A stretch of DNA of 64,000 nt. Source: VRUE01 sp963715625. Its GTDB lineage: Bacteria; Actinomycetota; Thermoleophilia; Solirubrobacterales; 70-9. A program made the translations under genes and the position numbers. The notes below the pieces were generated by a model that did not search any database, had not been told where the DNA came from, and saw only the letters and a program-made list of their open reading frames with translations. This document shows positions 31,534 through 40,073 of this stretch, piece by piece; position 1 is the first letter of the stretch, and each line of letters begins with the position of its first letter. The stretch is taken from contig OY970260.1 of the NCBI GenBank assembly GCA_963715625.1, forward strand, positions 1,364,001-1,428,000, read 5' to 3'.

Positions 31534-32544
31534 CTAGAGGGAGGCGTTCGCCTTCTTGGCCGCGGCCAAGACCACGCTTGGCAGCGGCGGGAAGTCGAGC
31601 GAGGCGCCGAAGCCCTGCCCTTTGGTCAGCGCGTAGTCGATGAATTCCTTGATCGCCCCCTTCTGCGACGCGCTGCGGGGGACGATGGCGTAGGTGAAGG
31701 TGGAGATCGGATACGCCTTCTTCAACGACTTCGGCGGGTCAACGATGCTGACCGTGTTGGTCGAGGGCACCCGCTTCACCACCGAGGCTGCGCTGGCGAT
31801 GTTCGAGAGGTTCGGGTAGACGTACTTCCCGGCCCGGTTCTGGACCGCAACGGCTTTCATGCCCGCCGCGATCATGTACGAGGCGGAGATGTAGCTGATC
31901 GAGCCCGTGGTTTTCTTGACCGTGTTCGTCAGCCCCAGGTTTCCTTTGGCCCCGACGCCGGTCGGGAAGCCGACGGAGGTGGAGGTTCCGACCCGGCTCC
32001 TCCAGGCGCCGCTGGCCTTCGAGAGGAAGTCGGTGAAGGCGTAGGTGTCACCGGACCCGTCGGTGCGGAATATGGGTGTGATTTTGATGCCGGGCAGTTT
32101 CTTGCCCGGGTTCGCTTTTTTGATCTTCGGGTCGTTCCACTTCTTGATCTTGCCGAGGTAGATTTCGGCGATCAGCGAGCCGCTCAGCTTCAGGCCCGAA
32201 ACGCCCAGGTTGTAGCCGACCCCGGTCGCCGAGAGCGCCCAGGGGATCTGGACGCAGCCGTTGCAGGCGCTCGCCTGTTCGCTCGTCAGCGGCGCGTCGG
32301 ATGCGCCGAAGTCGACCGTCCTCGCGGTGATCTGGGCGATGCCCGCGCCGGAGCCGACGGCCGAGTACTGCACCGCGGTGCCGCCGCCCCTTTCGAAGCC
32401 GGACTTCCAGTTCGCCAGAATCGGCGCGACAAGCGTCGACCCGGCGCCGGTGATGCCGGCCGAGGCGGTTGCGGCCATAACGGCCGTGCACCCAACCGTC
32501 GCGATGACCGCCAGAGAAAATCCCAGGAACCTGTTGCGAATCAA
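31534..32544 (-). CDS. pstS: phosphate ABC transporter substrate-binding protein PstS
   Basis: A 336-residue exported protein from TTG 32544, preceded by AAAGGA. The signal peptide (FLGFSLAVIATVGCTAVMAA) is followed by ITGAGSTLVAPILANW, the phosphate-binding loop seen in PstS, and by AVGSGAGIAQITARTVDFGASD. A Cys in the signal (VGCTA) is compatible with either a lipoprotein or a signal-peptidase I site. It delivers inorganic phosphate to PstCAB. Unusually for the standard order it is divergent from pstC rather than in line with it. Confidence 0.93.
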   Translation of the reverse strand: MIRNRFLGFSLAVIATVGCTAVMAATASAGITGAGSTLVAPILANWKSGFERGGGTAVQYSAVGSGAGIAQITARTVDFGASDAPLTSEQASACNGCVQIPWALSATGVGYNLGVSGLKLSGSLIAEIYLGKIKKWNDPKIKKANPGKKLPGIKITPIFRTDGSGDTYAFTDFLSKASGAWRSRVGTSTSVGFPTGVGAKGNLGLTNTVKKTTGSISYISASYMIAAGMKAVAVQNRAGKYVYPNLSNIASAASVVKRVPSTNTVSIVDPPKSLKKAYPISTFTYAIVPRSASQKGAIKEFIDYALTKGQGFGASLDFPPLPSVVLAAAKKANASL

Positions 32545-32640
32545 AGCAGTCCTTTCCGCTCGCTTTCAACTCCGCTCGCGGTGCCGCTGGAAGCACCGGC
32601 GCTCGCAGTAGCGTCGCGGCAGGGACGCCGGGAATTGTTG

Positions 32641-32689
32641 CAGTCCTGTGAAAGGCCTCGGTAACGCTGGATGTGTCAATCCTGTGAAA
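32641..32689. promoter_or_regulatory. direct repeats CARTCCTGTGAAA between pstS and pstC
   Basis: CAGTCCTGTGAAA (32641-32653) and CAATCCTGTGAAA (32677-32689) are 36 bp apart in the divergent promoter region. The TTTCACA core on the other strand is reminiscent of PhoP-type boxes (GTTCAC-like). Binding by the phosphate-starvation regulator is an inference. Confidence 0.5.
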
Positions 32690-32741
32690 ATCGGCCGCCC
32701 CGGTGCAACGGCGGACACGGTCTCCTCTACCCTGCCGCGCA

Positions 32742-33728
32742 ATGAGCACGACCGCCGGTCCCGCGACTCTGCGCAGCACCCCCGCCGCCCGGGCCGCGGC
32801 GCGCAGGAAGAGGCTCGATCGCGTCGCCGACTGGGCTCTCTACGGGGTCTGCCTCCTCGCGGCGCTGCTCGCCGCCGCGGCGATCGTCGGCGTCGGGTAC
32901 CAGGTCATCCACGGCGCCGGCCCCGCCATCTCGGAGTTCGGGCTGGGGTTCCTCCTCGACACGACCTGGCAGCCCAACTTCAACGAATTCGGCGCTGGCT
33001 CGCTGATCTTCGGGACCGCGGTCAGCTCCTTCTTTGCGCTGCTCCTTGGCGCCCCGATCGCGATCTCGATCGGCCTCTACCTGAGCCTTCTGGCGCCGGC
33101 CGGCGTGCGCGGCGTGATCGCGCCGCTGGTCGAAATGCTGGCGGCGATCCCGAGCGTCATCCTCGGCTTCTGGGGGATCCTCGTCCTCGCTCCCTTCGTG
33201 CGCGACCGCATCGAGCCCTTCCTCCACGACACCCTCGGCTTCATCCCGATCTTCGGCCCTCCGCAGACCACCGGGTCGAGCGTCTTCACGGCCAGCCTGA
33301 TCCTGACGATCATGGTGATCCCGATCATCGCCTCGATCTCCCGCGACCTCTTCCGGGCGGTCCCGCTCGACGTCCAGGACGGGGCGAGCGCACTCGGCGC
33401 CACCCGCTGGGAGGTCATCCGCGGGGTCGTCCTGCCCAGCACCGCGTCGGGCGTGGTCGCCGCCAGCCTGCTCGGCCTGGGGCGGGCCCTCGGCGAGGCG
33501 ATCGCTGTGGCCCAGGTGATCGGCGCCGGCGCCGCGATCCAGGCTTCGATGTTCAAGACGGGCGACACGCTGGCGGCGCGGATCGCCAACGAGTTCCCCG
33601 GCGCGCTGACGGAAATGCACAAAGCCTCGCTCTTCTACCTCGGCGCGATCCTGCTGGTGATCGGGCTGGTCTCGAACCTCGTCGCGCAGTGGATCGGCAG
33701 GCGCTTCGGCTACCGGGGGGCCCTATGA
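32742..33728 (+). CDS. pstC: phosphate ABC transporter permease PstC
   Basis: A 328-residue, six-helix permease. VEMLAAIPSVILGFWGI and DVQDGASALGATRWEVIRGVVLPSTASG (the ATPase-docking loop and the following helix) are typical for PstC. The ATG at 32742 gives a normal cytoplasmic N-terminus. It pairs with PstA to form the phosphate channel. It is the first gene of pstC-pstA-pstB; a tandem palindrome separates it from pstA. Confidence 0.95.
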   Translation: MSTTAGPATLRSTPAARAAARRKRLDRVADWALYGVCLLAALLAAAAIVGVGYQVIHGAGPAISEFGLGFLLDTTWQPNFNEFGAGSLIFGTAVSSFFALLLGAPIAISIGLYLSLLAPAGVRGVIAPLVEMLAAIPSVILGFWGILVLAPFVRDRIEPFLHDTLGFIPIFGPPQTTGSSVFTASLILTIMVIPIIASISRDLFRAVPLDVQDGASALGATRWEVIRGVVLPSTASGVVAASLLGLGRALGEAIAVAQVIGAGAAIQASMFKTGDTLAARIANEFPGALTEMHKASLFYLGAILLVIGLVSNLVAQWIGRRFGYRGAL

Positions 33729-33859
33729 GCGCCCCAATCGTCACGGTGATCGCCGGTCGTTCGAGTCCGTGGCGATTGGGGCGCGAACGGAAGGTTGTTT
33801 TGTGCGCCCCAATCGTCACGGTGATCGCCGGTCGTTCGAGTCCGTGGCGATTGGGGCGC
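33729..33859. repeat. palindrome family B, tandem copies 2 and 3
   Basis: Two nearly identical 56-bp palindromes, 33729-33784 and 33804-33859 (75-bp period), have arms GCGCCCCAATCGTCACGG and CCGTGGCGATTGGGGCGC with one mismatch, and the same 20-base loop. They start at the base after the pstC stop and end 17 bases before pstA, so they fill an intra-operon gap. Confidence 0.93.
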
Positions 33860-33876
33860 GAACGAGAGATTCTCCG

Positions 33877-34755
33877 ATGAGCGGCGGTGCCGTGCCCGAC
33901 CCGACCGCGCCGCTGACGCCGAGCGGCAACCTGCGCCGTCGCGAGCTCGTCAGCCGCCTCGCCGAGTGGAGCGCCACCGCGGCCGCCGTCCTCGCCGTGG
34001 GGGTTCTCGGGATCGTCGTCTTCACCGTGGTCTCGCGGGGCGCGAGCGCCCTCAGCCTCGAGTTCCTGGTCAAGGGGGCGCCGGACGGGATCGGGCCGAT
34101 GCTGGTGGGAACCGGCGTCATCGTCGGCATCGCGACCCTGATCGCGATGCCGATCGGGGTCCTGATCGCCCTCTTCCTGACCGAGTACGCGGGCAACAGG
34201 GCGAGCAACGCGATCCGCCTCACGCTCGACCTGATGAACGGGCTGCCCTCGATCATCATCGGCCTCTTCATCTTCGCCCTGATGGTCAACCAGAAGCAGC
34301 AGTCCGGGCTTGCGGGCTCGGTCGCGCTGGCGATCATCATGGTGCCCCTGATCGCTCGCGGCACCGAGGAGGTGCTGCTGCTGGTGCCGAAGAACCTTCG
34401 CGAAGCGGCCGACGCGCTCGGGGTCAGCCGCTGGCGCGCCGTGCTCGGGATCGTGCTGCCGAGCGCGATTGGCGGGATCGCCACCGCGACCGTGCTCTCC
34501 GTCGCCCGCGCTGCCGGCGAGACGGCGCCGCTGATCTTCGCGACTCCGAACTTCGACCCGGCCACGTACTCGGTGAACCCGCTCGAATCGCTGCCCAACG
34601 TGCCGGTCCGGGTCTTCCAGCTCTCCGAAGAAGCAAACCCGGATGCCGTCACCGAAGCCTGGGGCCTCTCGCTGGTCCTGGTCTCGCTGATCCTCTTCGC
34701 CAGCCTCGGCGCCAGGGCGCTGCTGGCCCGCAGCAAACGGAGGATGGGCTCGTGA
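33877..34755 (+). CDS. pstA: phosphate ABC transporter permease PstA
   Basis: A 292-residue, six-helix permease. LDLMNGLPSIIIGLFIFALM and LREAADALGVSRWRAVLGIV plus ARAAGETAPLIFAT are diagnostic for PstA. The ATG at 33877 follows the palindrome pair; the in-frame upstream extension is repeat-derived and not conserved-looking. Its TGA overlaps the pstB GTG (GTGA). Confidence 0.95.
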   Translation: MSGGAVPDPTAPLTPSGNLRRRELVSRLAEWSATAAAVLAVGVLGIVVFTVVSRGASALSLEFLVKGAPDGIGPMLVGTGVIVGIATLIAMPIGVLIALFLTEYAGNRASNAIRLTLDLMNGLPSIIIGLFIFALMVNQKQQSGLAGSVALAIIMVPLIARGTEEVLLLVPKNLREAADALGVSRWRAVLGIVLPSAIGGIATATVLSVARAAGETAPLIFATPNFDPATYSVNPLESLPNVPVRVFQLSEEANPDAVTEAWGLSLVLVSLILFASLGARALLARSKRRMGS

Positions 34756-35651
34756 GCGCCCACGAGTCGAGGGCGGCAGGGTCCCCCGCGCCGCCGCCGC
34801 AGCGGCTGCGGATCCGCAACGAGCCGGTGCCGCAGGCCGGTGGGCCGGCCGTCGCCAACGGCCACCAGGCCGTCGCCACCGAGATCGTCTTCGACGCTCG
34901 CGACGTGGCCATCTTCTACGGGGCCAAGAAGGCCCTGACCGGGGTCTCGCTGCGCATCCGCCGCGGCCAGATCACCGCCCTGATCGGGCCCTCGGGCTGC
35001 GGCAAGACGACCTTCCTGCGCAGCCTCAACCGCATGAACGACTCCATTACCGGCTTCCGGATCGACGGCCAGATCCTCTACCACGGCCACGACATGTACG
35101 GCGGCAACGTCGACCAGGTCGAGGTGAGGCGCCGGATCGGGATGGTCTTCCAGAAACCGAATCCCTTCCCGAAGTCGATCTTCGACAACGTCGCCTGGGC
35201 GCCGCGCAACCTGGGGCTGAAGCCCGGCCTCCACGAGCGGGTCGAGAAAGCCCTGCGCGGCGCCGCCCTCTGGGACGAGGTCAAGGACCGCCTCAAGGAG
35301 AGCGCCCTCGGCCTCTCCGGCGGCCAGCAGCAGCGCCTCTGCATCGCCCGCGCGATCGCGATCGAGCCCGACGTGCTGCTGCTCGACGAGCCCGCCTCGG
35401 CGCTCGACCCGATCGCCACCGGCGCGATCGAGGAGCTCATGCACAGCCTCAAAGGCCGCTTCACGATCGTGATCGTCACCCACAACATGCAGCAGGCGGC
35501 CCGGGTGGCCGACCGCACCGCGTTCTTCAGCCTCGAGTCGAGCGAGGCGCAGCCGGTCGGGACCCTGATCGAGTTCGACGACACCGAGACGATCTTCTCC
35601 CGGCCCCGCGACCCCCGCACCCGCGACTACGTCACCGGCCGCTTCGGTTAA
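34752..35651 (+). CDS. pstB: phosphate ABC transporter ATPase PstB
   Basis: A 299-residue ABC ATPase with Walker A GPSGCGKTT, the PstB-specific RSLNRMNDSITGFRIDG and MVFQKPNPFPKSIFDN, signature LSGGQQQRLCIARAIA and Walker B LLLDEPASALDP. It is about 40 residues longer than usual at the N-terminus: the first 45 residues (Pro/Ala/Arg-rich) precede the conserved start IVFDARDVAIFYG. The GTG start is fixed by overlap with pstA, although an internal start would give the normal size. No phoU follows in this window. Confidence 0.95.
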   Translation: MSAHESRAAGSPAPPPQRLRIRNEPVPQAGGPAVANGHQAVATEIVFDARDVAIFYGAKKALTGVSLRIRRGQITALIGPSGCGKTTFLRSLNRMNDSITGFRIDGQILYHGHDMYGGNVDQVEVRRRIGMVFQKPNPFPKSIFDNVAWAPRNLGLKPGLHERVEKALRGAALWDEVKDRLKESALGLSGGQQQRLCIARAIAIEPDVLLLDEPASALDPIATGAIEELMHSLKGRFTIVIVTHNMQQAARVADRTAFFSLESSEAQPVGTLIEFDDTETIFSRPRDPRTRDYVTGRFG

Positions 35652-35736
35652 GCCGCCCCCGGACGCGGAAGCGCGGGCGCGAGATCGCCGGGTGTGTTGG
35701 GCGCGCCCGCGCTGGAGCAGAGGAGGCGGCGCCCTG

Positions 35737-36210
35737 TCATCCGCGCAGGATCGACTCGCCCGAGACCTGTTGCAGGAGCGGCTGCCCGCACTGCCAGCAG
35801 AACGTCGCGCCGCTCGAGTGGGGGGCGCCGCAGCTGCCGCAGGACCCGGCGGTGCCGGTCTCCTCCATGCGGACGATCCGTTCCACCTCGCTGAGCTCGG
35901 CGTCGGCGTCCTGCAGGGCCACGGCCCGTTTGACCAGCAGCTCCATCTGCATCTGGTTGCGGATCGCCATCTCGTAGACGAGGCCGCCGAGATCCCACTG
36001 CAGCTCCGCGACCCGGGCGACGAGCTGGTCGCGGCGGCGCTGGAGGTCGACCACGAACTCCTCTCCGAAGGCGGCGGCCAGCGCCGGGTTTGGAGCCGAC
36101 GCCGGCGGCGCGCCCGGCGGCGCGGCCGGGGCGTGGGCCGGCGCGGCAGCGGCCGGCAGGTACGCGTCCCGCCGCCGCCGGCCCAGCCCAAGTCGGTCCC
36201 CGATGCTCAT
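35737..36210 (-). CDS. zinc-ribbon protein with coiled-coil region
   Basis: A 157-residue protein. After a basic N-terminus (GDRLGLGRRRRDAYLP) and an Ala/Pro linker there is a helical stretch likely to form a coiled coil (FVVDLQRRRDQLVARVAELQ, MQMELLVKRAVALQDADAEL), then a C-terminal zinc ribbon CGSCGAPHSSGATFCWQCGQ. The family is not recognised. The start overlaps the preceding gene by 4 bases, so it is co-expressed with the membrane zinc-ribbon protein. Confidence 0.75.
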   Translation of the reverse strand: MSIGDRLGLGRRRRDAYLPAAAAPAHAPAAPPGAPPASAPNPALAAAFGEEFVVDLQRRRDQLVARVAELQWDLGGLVYEMAIRNQMQMELLVKRAVALQDADAELSEVERIVRMEETGTAGSCGSCGAPHSSGATFCWQCGQPLLQQVSGESILRG

Positions 36211-36794
36211 TCGCCGAAGAAGCTGCCGTCGAACTCGCCGCTTTCGCTACAGCCGGCGGTCCCCTTTTCGCAGGTGTCCCCGACCTGAGTCTTCGGCGGC
36301 GGCAGCTTCACGTCGCCCTCCGGTTTGAGGACTTCTTCCGCGGCCTTGGAGGTGCCGCTCGCGCCCTCCTGGACGCCCGAGCTCGCGTCCTTGCTCGACT
36401 TCTTCGCGCCGCCGCCGGATCCGGGCTGTTCGGTCCCGGTGGCTTCGACTTCGCCGCCGCCAACCGTGATCACCTGCGGGGGGCTGGCGGCGGTGGGCGC
36501 GCTCTCCTCGCCGGAGCGGCCGATCAGCACGCCGACCCCGATCGCCAGCACCAGGGTCGCGACGCCGGCGATCAGCGAGGCGTTGGCGGACATTCGCGGC
36601 TGGCGCTCGCGCGGGAGAGGCGCCGCCGCCGTCCCAGCCGGTCGCCTGATCGCGTCCATGAAGACGACCGCATCCATGAACGGCAGCCGGGGGTCGCCGC
36701 GGCGGCTGCCGCAGGTGAGGCAGTAGCGCTGGTCGGCGGCCATGTGCGCGCCACAGCTGGGGCACTGCTCGCCGGGATACGGGCCGATGTTCAC
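36207..36794 (-). CDS. membrane protein with N-terminal zinc ribbon
   Basis: About 195 residues from GTG 36794. The N-terminal zinc ribbon CPSCGAHMAADQRYCLTCGS is followed by one transmembrane helix (SLIAGVATLVLAIGVGVLIG) and a long, low-complexity extracytoplasmic tail rich in Gly, Ser, Lys and Glu. The ribbon is strikingly similar to that of the divergent phosphoesterase (DQRYCLxCGxRRG). Function unknown. An upstream in-frame extension to 36947 exists but looks non-coding. Confidence 0.72.
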   Translation of the reverse strand: MNIGPYPGEQCPSCGAHMAADQRYCLTCGSRRGDPRLPFMDAVVFMDAIRRPAGTAAAPLPRERQPRMSANASLIAGVATLVLAIGVGVLIGRSGEESAPTAASPPQVITVGGGEVEATGTEQPGSGGGAKKSSKDASSGVQEGASGTSKAAEEVLKPEGDVKLPPPKTQVGDTCEKGTAGCSESGEFDGSFFGE

Positions 36795-36886
36795 AAGCAC
36801 ATCATCAGTGTCGAGCCCCAGGGAGGATGTGTAAGGTTTGTAAAACTCGCCCGACAGCGCCTCCTTCCTGCTAAGACTCCGAGTCC

Positions 36887-38494
36887 GTGACCCCGAGCGG
36901 CGGCAGCGAGAACGGGCAGGGCAGGTGCGCGACGTGCTCTGCGCCACTGGCCGGCGACCAGCGCTACTGCCTCGGCTGCGGCGCGCGCCGGGGGCCGCTG
37001 CCCGCGGCGGTCGCCACCCAGCTGGCGGCGCTGCTGCGCCGCGAGCGAGGCAAGGAGGAGGAGGTCGGGGGCGAGCCGGAGCCGGCGGGGATCGTCGCCT
37101 GGATGCCGACCCCCCGGGCCGCGGCCACGGCGGTGATGTTCATGCTCGCGCTCGGTGTCGTGCTCGGCTCGGTGACCAGCCACGTCGCCCAGAGCGCCGG
37201 CCTGCAGTCGATCCTGCTCCAGGTGCCCGCGCCGGAGCCCCCGCCGGTCGCCTCCGTCGAAGAACCCGAAGAAGCGCTCCCGGAAGAAGCCCCAGCCGAA
37301 GCGCCGGCGGTCGAAGCCCAGCCGTCCTCCACCCTCGTCCCGCCAGCAGGCGGAGACCCGGGCGAGAAGGCGCCCTCCGAAGAATTCTTCCCCGAAGAAA
37401 CGGGGCTGCCCGAAGTGAAGCACGTGTTCGTGGTCGTGCTCGGCGAAAACAGCTTCGAGGAAGCCTTCGGCGAGACCTCGACCGCGCCCTACCTGGCCGA
37501 GACCCTTCCCGCACAGGGGGAGCTGCTCTCCAACTACTACGCCGTTGCGCAGGGGGGCCTGGCCAACCAGGTGGCGCTGCTGAGCGGCCAGGGGCCGACG
37601 GCGGAGACCACGGCAAACTGCCCCAACTACGTGGACATCGCGCCGGGGACGATCTCGGCCGAAGGCCAGGTGGAGGGGAGCGGCTGCATCTACCCGGCCG
37701 CCACGGAAAGCCTGCCCACCCAGCTCGCCGCGACCGGCATGGAATGGAAGGCCTACGTCGAGGACATCGGAAATGCTCCCGGGGAGCCCTCGAGCTGCCG
37801 CCACCCGGCGCCGGGCACCCCCGATCTCAAGCAGGCGCCGGTGCCCGGCGACGCCTACGTGACCTGGCGCAACCCGTTCGTCTACTTCCGCGCGATCGTC
37901 GACGGCCCCGAATGCGCGGAACGCAACGTCGGGCTCGACCGGCTCGCCCCCGACCTGCAGTCGGCGACGACGACGCCGACCCTCTCCTACATCGTCCCAA
38001 ACGCCTGCCATGACGGCGGCCCGACGCCGTGCGAGCCCGGGCTCGCCGCCGGGCCGGCGGAGACCGAATCGTTCCTGCGCGAGGCGATCCCCCAGATCGT
38101 CGCCTCCCCCGCCTACGAGGAAGGCGGCCTGATCGCGATCGTCTCGACCCAGGCACAGCAGGGCGGGGAGGCCCCCGACACCAGCGCCTGCTGCGTGTAC
38201 CCGGCGTACCCGAACATCCCCCCGCCGCCGCTGGTGGAAACGATCGCCGGCCCGACCAAGCAGACCGGCGGCGGCGGCCGGGTCGGGCTGCTCCTGCTCT
38301 CGCCGTTCGTCAAACCCGGGAGCGTCAACGAAGGCTATTTCAACCACTTCACCCTGCTGCTGACGATCGAGGAGCTGCTCGGCTTGGGGAAGCTCGGCTA
38401 CGCGAACGAAGTGGCGCTGACCGCCTTCGACGAATCGGTGTTCAACGCCGAACCCGAAGCCGATGCGGAGGCGTTCCGGGTCCGCTCTCGCTGA
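36887..38494 (+). CDS. membrane-anchored phosphoesterase with cytoplasmic zinc ribbon
   Basis: A 535-residue protein from GTG 36887. Residues 14-38 are a zinc ribbon (CATCSAPLAGDQRYCLGCGA), followed by a single helix (ATAVMFMLALGVVLGSVTSH), a Pro/Glu-rich spacer and a large domain of the phosphoesterase (acid phosphatase AcpA/phospholipase C) superfamily: KHVFVVVLGENSFEEAFG is the first metal-site motif, and LLLLSPFVKPGSVNEGYFNHF a later family block. The catalytic domain should lie outside the cell. Proximity to pst suggests a role in releasing phosphate; this is inference. Confidence 0.82.
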   Translation: MTPSGGSENGQGRCATCSAPLAGDQRYCLGCGARRGPLPAAVATQLAALLRRERGKEEEVGGEPEPAGIVAWMPTPRAAATAVMFMLALGVVLGSVTSHVAQSAGLQSILLQVPAPEPPPVASVEEPEEALPEEAPAEAPAVEAQPSSTLVPPAGGDPGEKAPSEEFFPEETGLPEVKHVFVVVLGENSFEEAFGETSTAPYLAETLPAQGELLSNYYAVAQGGLANQVALLSGQGPTAETTANCPNYVDIAPGTISAEGQVEGSGCIYPAATESLPTQLAATGMEWKAYVEDIGNAPGEPSSCRHPAPGTPDLKQAPVPGDAYVTWRNPFVYFRAIVDGPECAERNVGLDRLAPDLQSATTTPTLSYIVPNACHDGGPTPCEPGLAAGPAETESFLREAIPQIVASPAYEEGGLIAIVSTQAQQGGEAPDTSACCVYPAYPNIPPPPLVETIAGPTKQTGGGGRVGLLLLSPFVKPGSVNEGYFNHFTLLLTIEELLGLGKLGYANEVALTAFDESVFNAEPEADAEAFRVRSR

Positions 38495-38570
38495 TCCCGG
38501 AAGCGCTCGTGCAGGCCGCCGCGGCGACGATGCGCCCGGGTCAAGGTTTGGCAAATCTTATAGGAAACAA

Positions 38571-38596
38571 CAGTAAGCTCAGTAAGGTGCAGTAAG
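38571..38596. promoter_or_regulatory. iterated CAGTAAG repeats before an AAA ATPase gene
   Basis: CAGTAAG occurs three times head-to-tail at 38571, 38580 and 38590 (9-10 bp spacing), 12 bases before the ATG at 38609. Roughly one helical turn per repeat suggests an operator. Confidence 0.6.
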
Positions 38597-38608
38597 TTCT
38601 ACATAGGA

Positions 38609-39773
38609 ATGGATCCGGTCGAGAATCCCTTTTGCCCGGGAGCAGGCACTCCACCCCCTTCGTTCGTTGGGCGCGAGGAGCTTCTCGAGAGCTATAACGT
38701 CGCTCTGCGCCGCACCATTTCCGGCAGGCCGGGGAAGAGCATCATGCCCATCGGTCTCAGGGGCGTCGGCAAGACCGTGCTCCTCAACCGCTTTGACCAG
38801 ATGGCCCAAGACGAGGGGCTGGTCGGTGCGTTCATCGAGGCTCCCGAGACCGGCGATTTCGAGCACCTGCTGGCGGCTCGCCTGCGCTCGATCCTGCTCG
38901 GCTTGGACAGTGGCCCGGTATCCCGGGCGGTTAAACGGGCGCTGGGGACGCTGAAGTCGTTCTCATACAACCTGCCGGATGGATCTTCGATCTCTCTGAA
39001 CGTCGATCCGATCTTGGGAAGTGCGGATTCCGGCGTCCTCGCCGAGGACGTGACCGATCTGCTGGTTGCAGCCGGCGAGGCAGCCGACGACCGTGGGCGG
39101 GGCCTTTTGCTCGCGATCGACGAGGTCCAATACCTCGGCCCGGACGAGCTCGCCGCTTTGATCACGGCCATCCATCGCACCGTCCAGCTCGGCCTGCCGG
39201 TCATCCTGGTGGGGGCCGGGCTTCCGCAGCTCCCCGGGTTGGCCGGGAACGCGAAGTCATATGCCGAGCGACTCTTCGATTTTCCCGAAATCGGATCGCT
39301 AGATGACGACGACGCGAGAGCGGTGCTGGCGGGGCCGGCGCGCGCCCAGGGCGTCGAGTTCTCGGCGGATGCCCTCGAAGAAGCTGCTCGAGTTCACGCA
39401 GGGGTACCCGTACTTTCTCCAGGAGTGGGGCTATCACGTCTGGAATGCAGCTCCCCGTTCGCCGATTGGCCTGGACGACGTGACGCTCGCTGCGCGCGAC
39501 GTGCAGCGAAGGCTCGACGAGAACTTCTTCCGAGTGCGCATGGATCGGCTCACCCCGGCCGAGAAGCGCTATCTGGGGGCGATGGCTGAGCTCGGCCCGG
39601 GACCGCACAGGTCAGGCGATATCGCAGCCAGGTTGGGCGTCAAGGTGGAGAGCGTTGCGCCGCGGCGGTCCGGTCTGATCAGGAAGGGGATGGTGTACAG
39701 CCCCGCGCATGGGGATACTGCTTTCACCGTTCCGATGTTCGACGATTTCCTTCGCCGGTTTCAGCTGGATTAG
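38609..39773 (+). pseudogene. AAA ATPase (archaeal-ATPase-like), frameshifted
   Basis: The first frame (38609 to about 39385) gives FVGREELLESYNVALRRTIS, Walker A GLRGVGKTVLLNRF and Walker B GLLLAIDEVQYLGPDE. The remainder of the family, LLEFTQGYPYFLQEWGYHVW followed by a winged-helix end (HRSGDIAARLGVKVESV) to 39773, is in another frame. The junction is at GAAGAAG near 39380-39386; removing one base would join the parts as ALEKLLEFTQ. It is either a decayed gene or a sequencing error. Intact relatives couple an ATPase to a DNA-binding domain; there is no DUF4143 domain. Operator-like repeats precede it. Confidence 0.75.
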
Positions 39774-39809
39774 CCGGCCGATCAGATTGCCTACAAGAAA
39801 GGACGAGAA

Positions 39810-40043
39810 ATGCCGATCGACCAGAGCAAGATGGGGCAGGTCGTGACCGCGCAGATGGAGGCGCTGGAAGCCGACTACGGCGAGGACTGCCAGATCGGCG
39901 ACGTCTGCACGATCGTCGAGGTCGTCGGTCCCCACGGCTCCCACGTGCGGGTGCGGACCAGCGACATGCGCCCCCACATGGCCCTCGGACTGATCCGGAT
40001 GGCCGAGCACGCGATGCTCGGCAACCTGGGCGGCGGCGAGTAG
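39810..40043 (+). CDS. small hypothetical protein
   Basis: A 77-residue acidic protein with good coding statistics and an AAAGGA ribosome-binding site 7 bases before the ATG. The sequence includes EALEADYGEDCQIGDVCTIV and GPHGSHVRVRTSDMRPHMAL, suggesting a small beta-rich domain followed by a helix. I do not recognise a family. It lies after the frameshifted ATPase and converges with the FkbM gene. Confidence 0.7.
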   Translation: MPIDQSKMGQVVTAQMEALEADYGEDCQIGDVCTIVEVVGPHGSHVRVRTSDMRPHMALGLIRMAEHAMLGNLGGGE

Positions 40044-40073
40044 GCGGGGAGGAGCCTGGCGCCGAAGCCGCGG

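Noticed and set aside
33729..33859. Possible CRISPR array
   Set aside because: There are only two units, each is a palindrome with the same loop, the interval between them is not a unique spacer of normal size, and no cas gene is present.
33816..36191. 791-codon open frame antisense to pstA and pstB
   Set aside because: Ser/Arg-rich low-complexity translation lying opposite clear pstA and pstB motifs.
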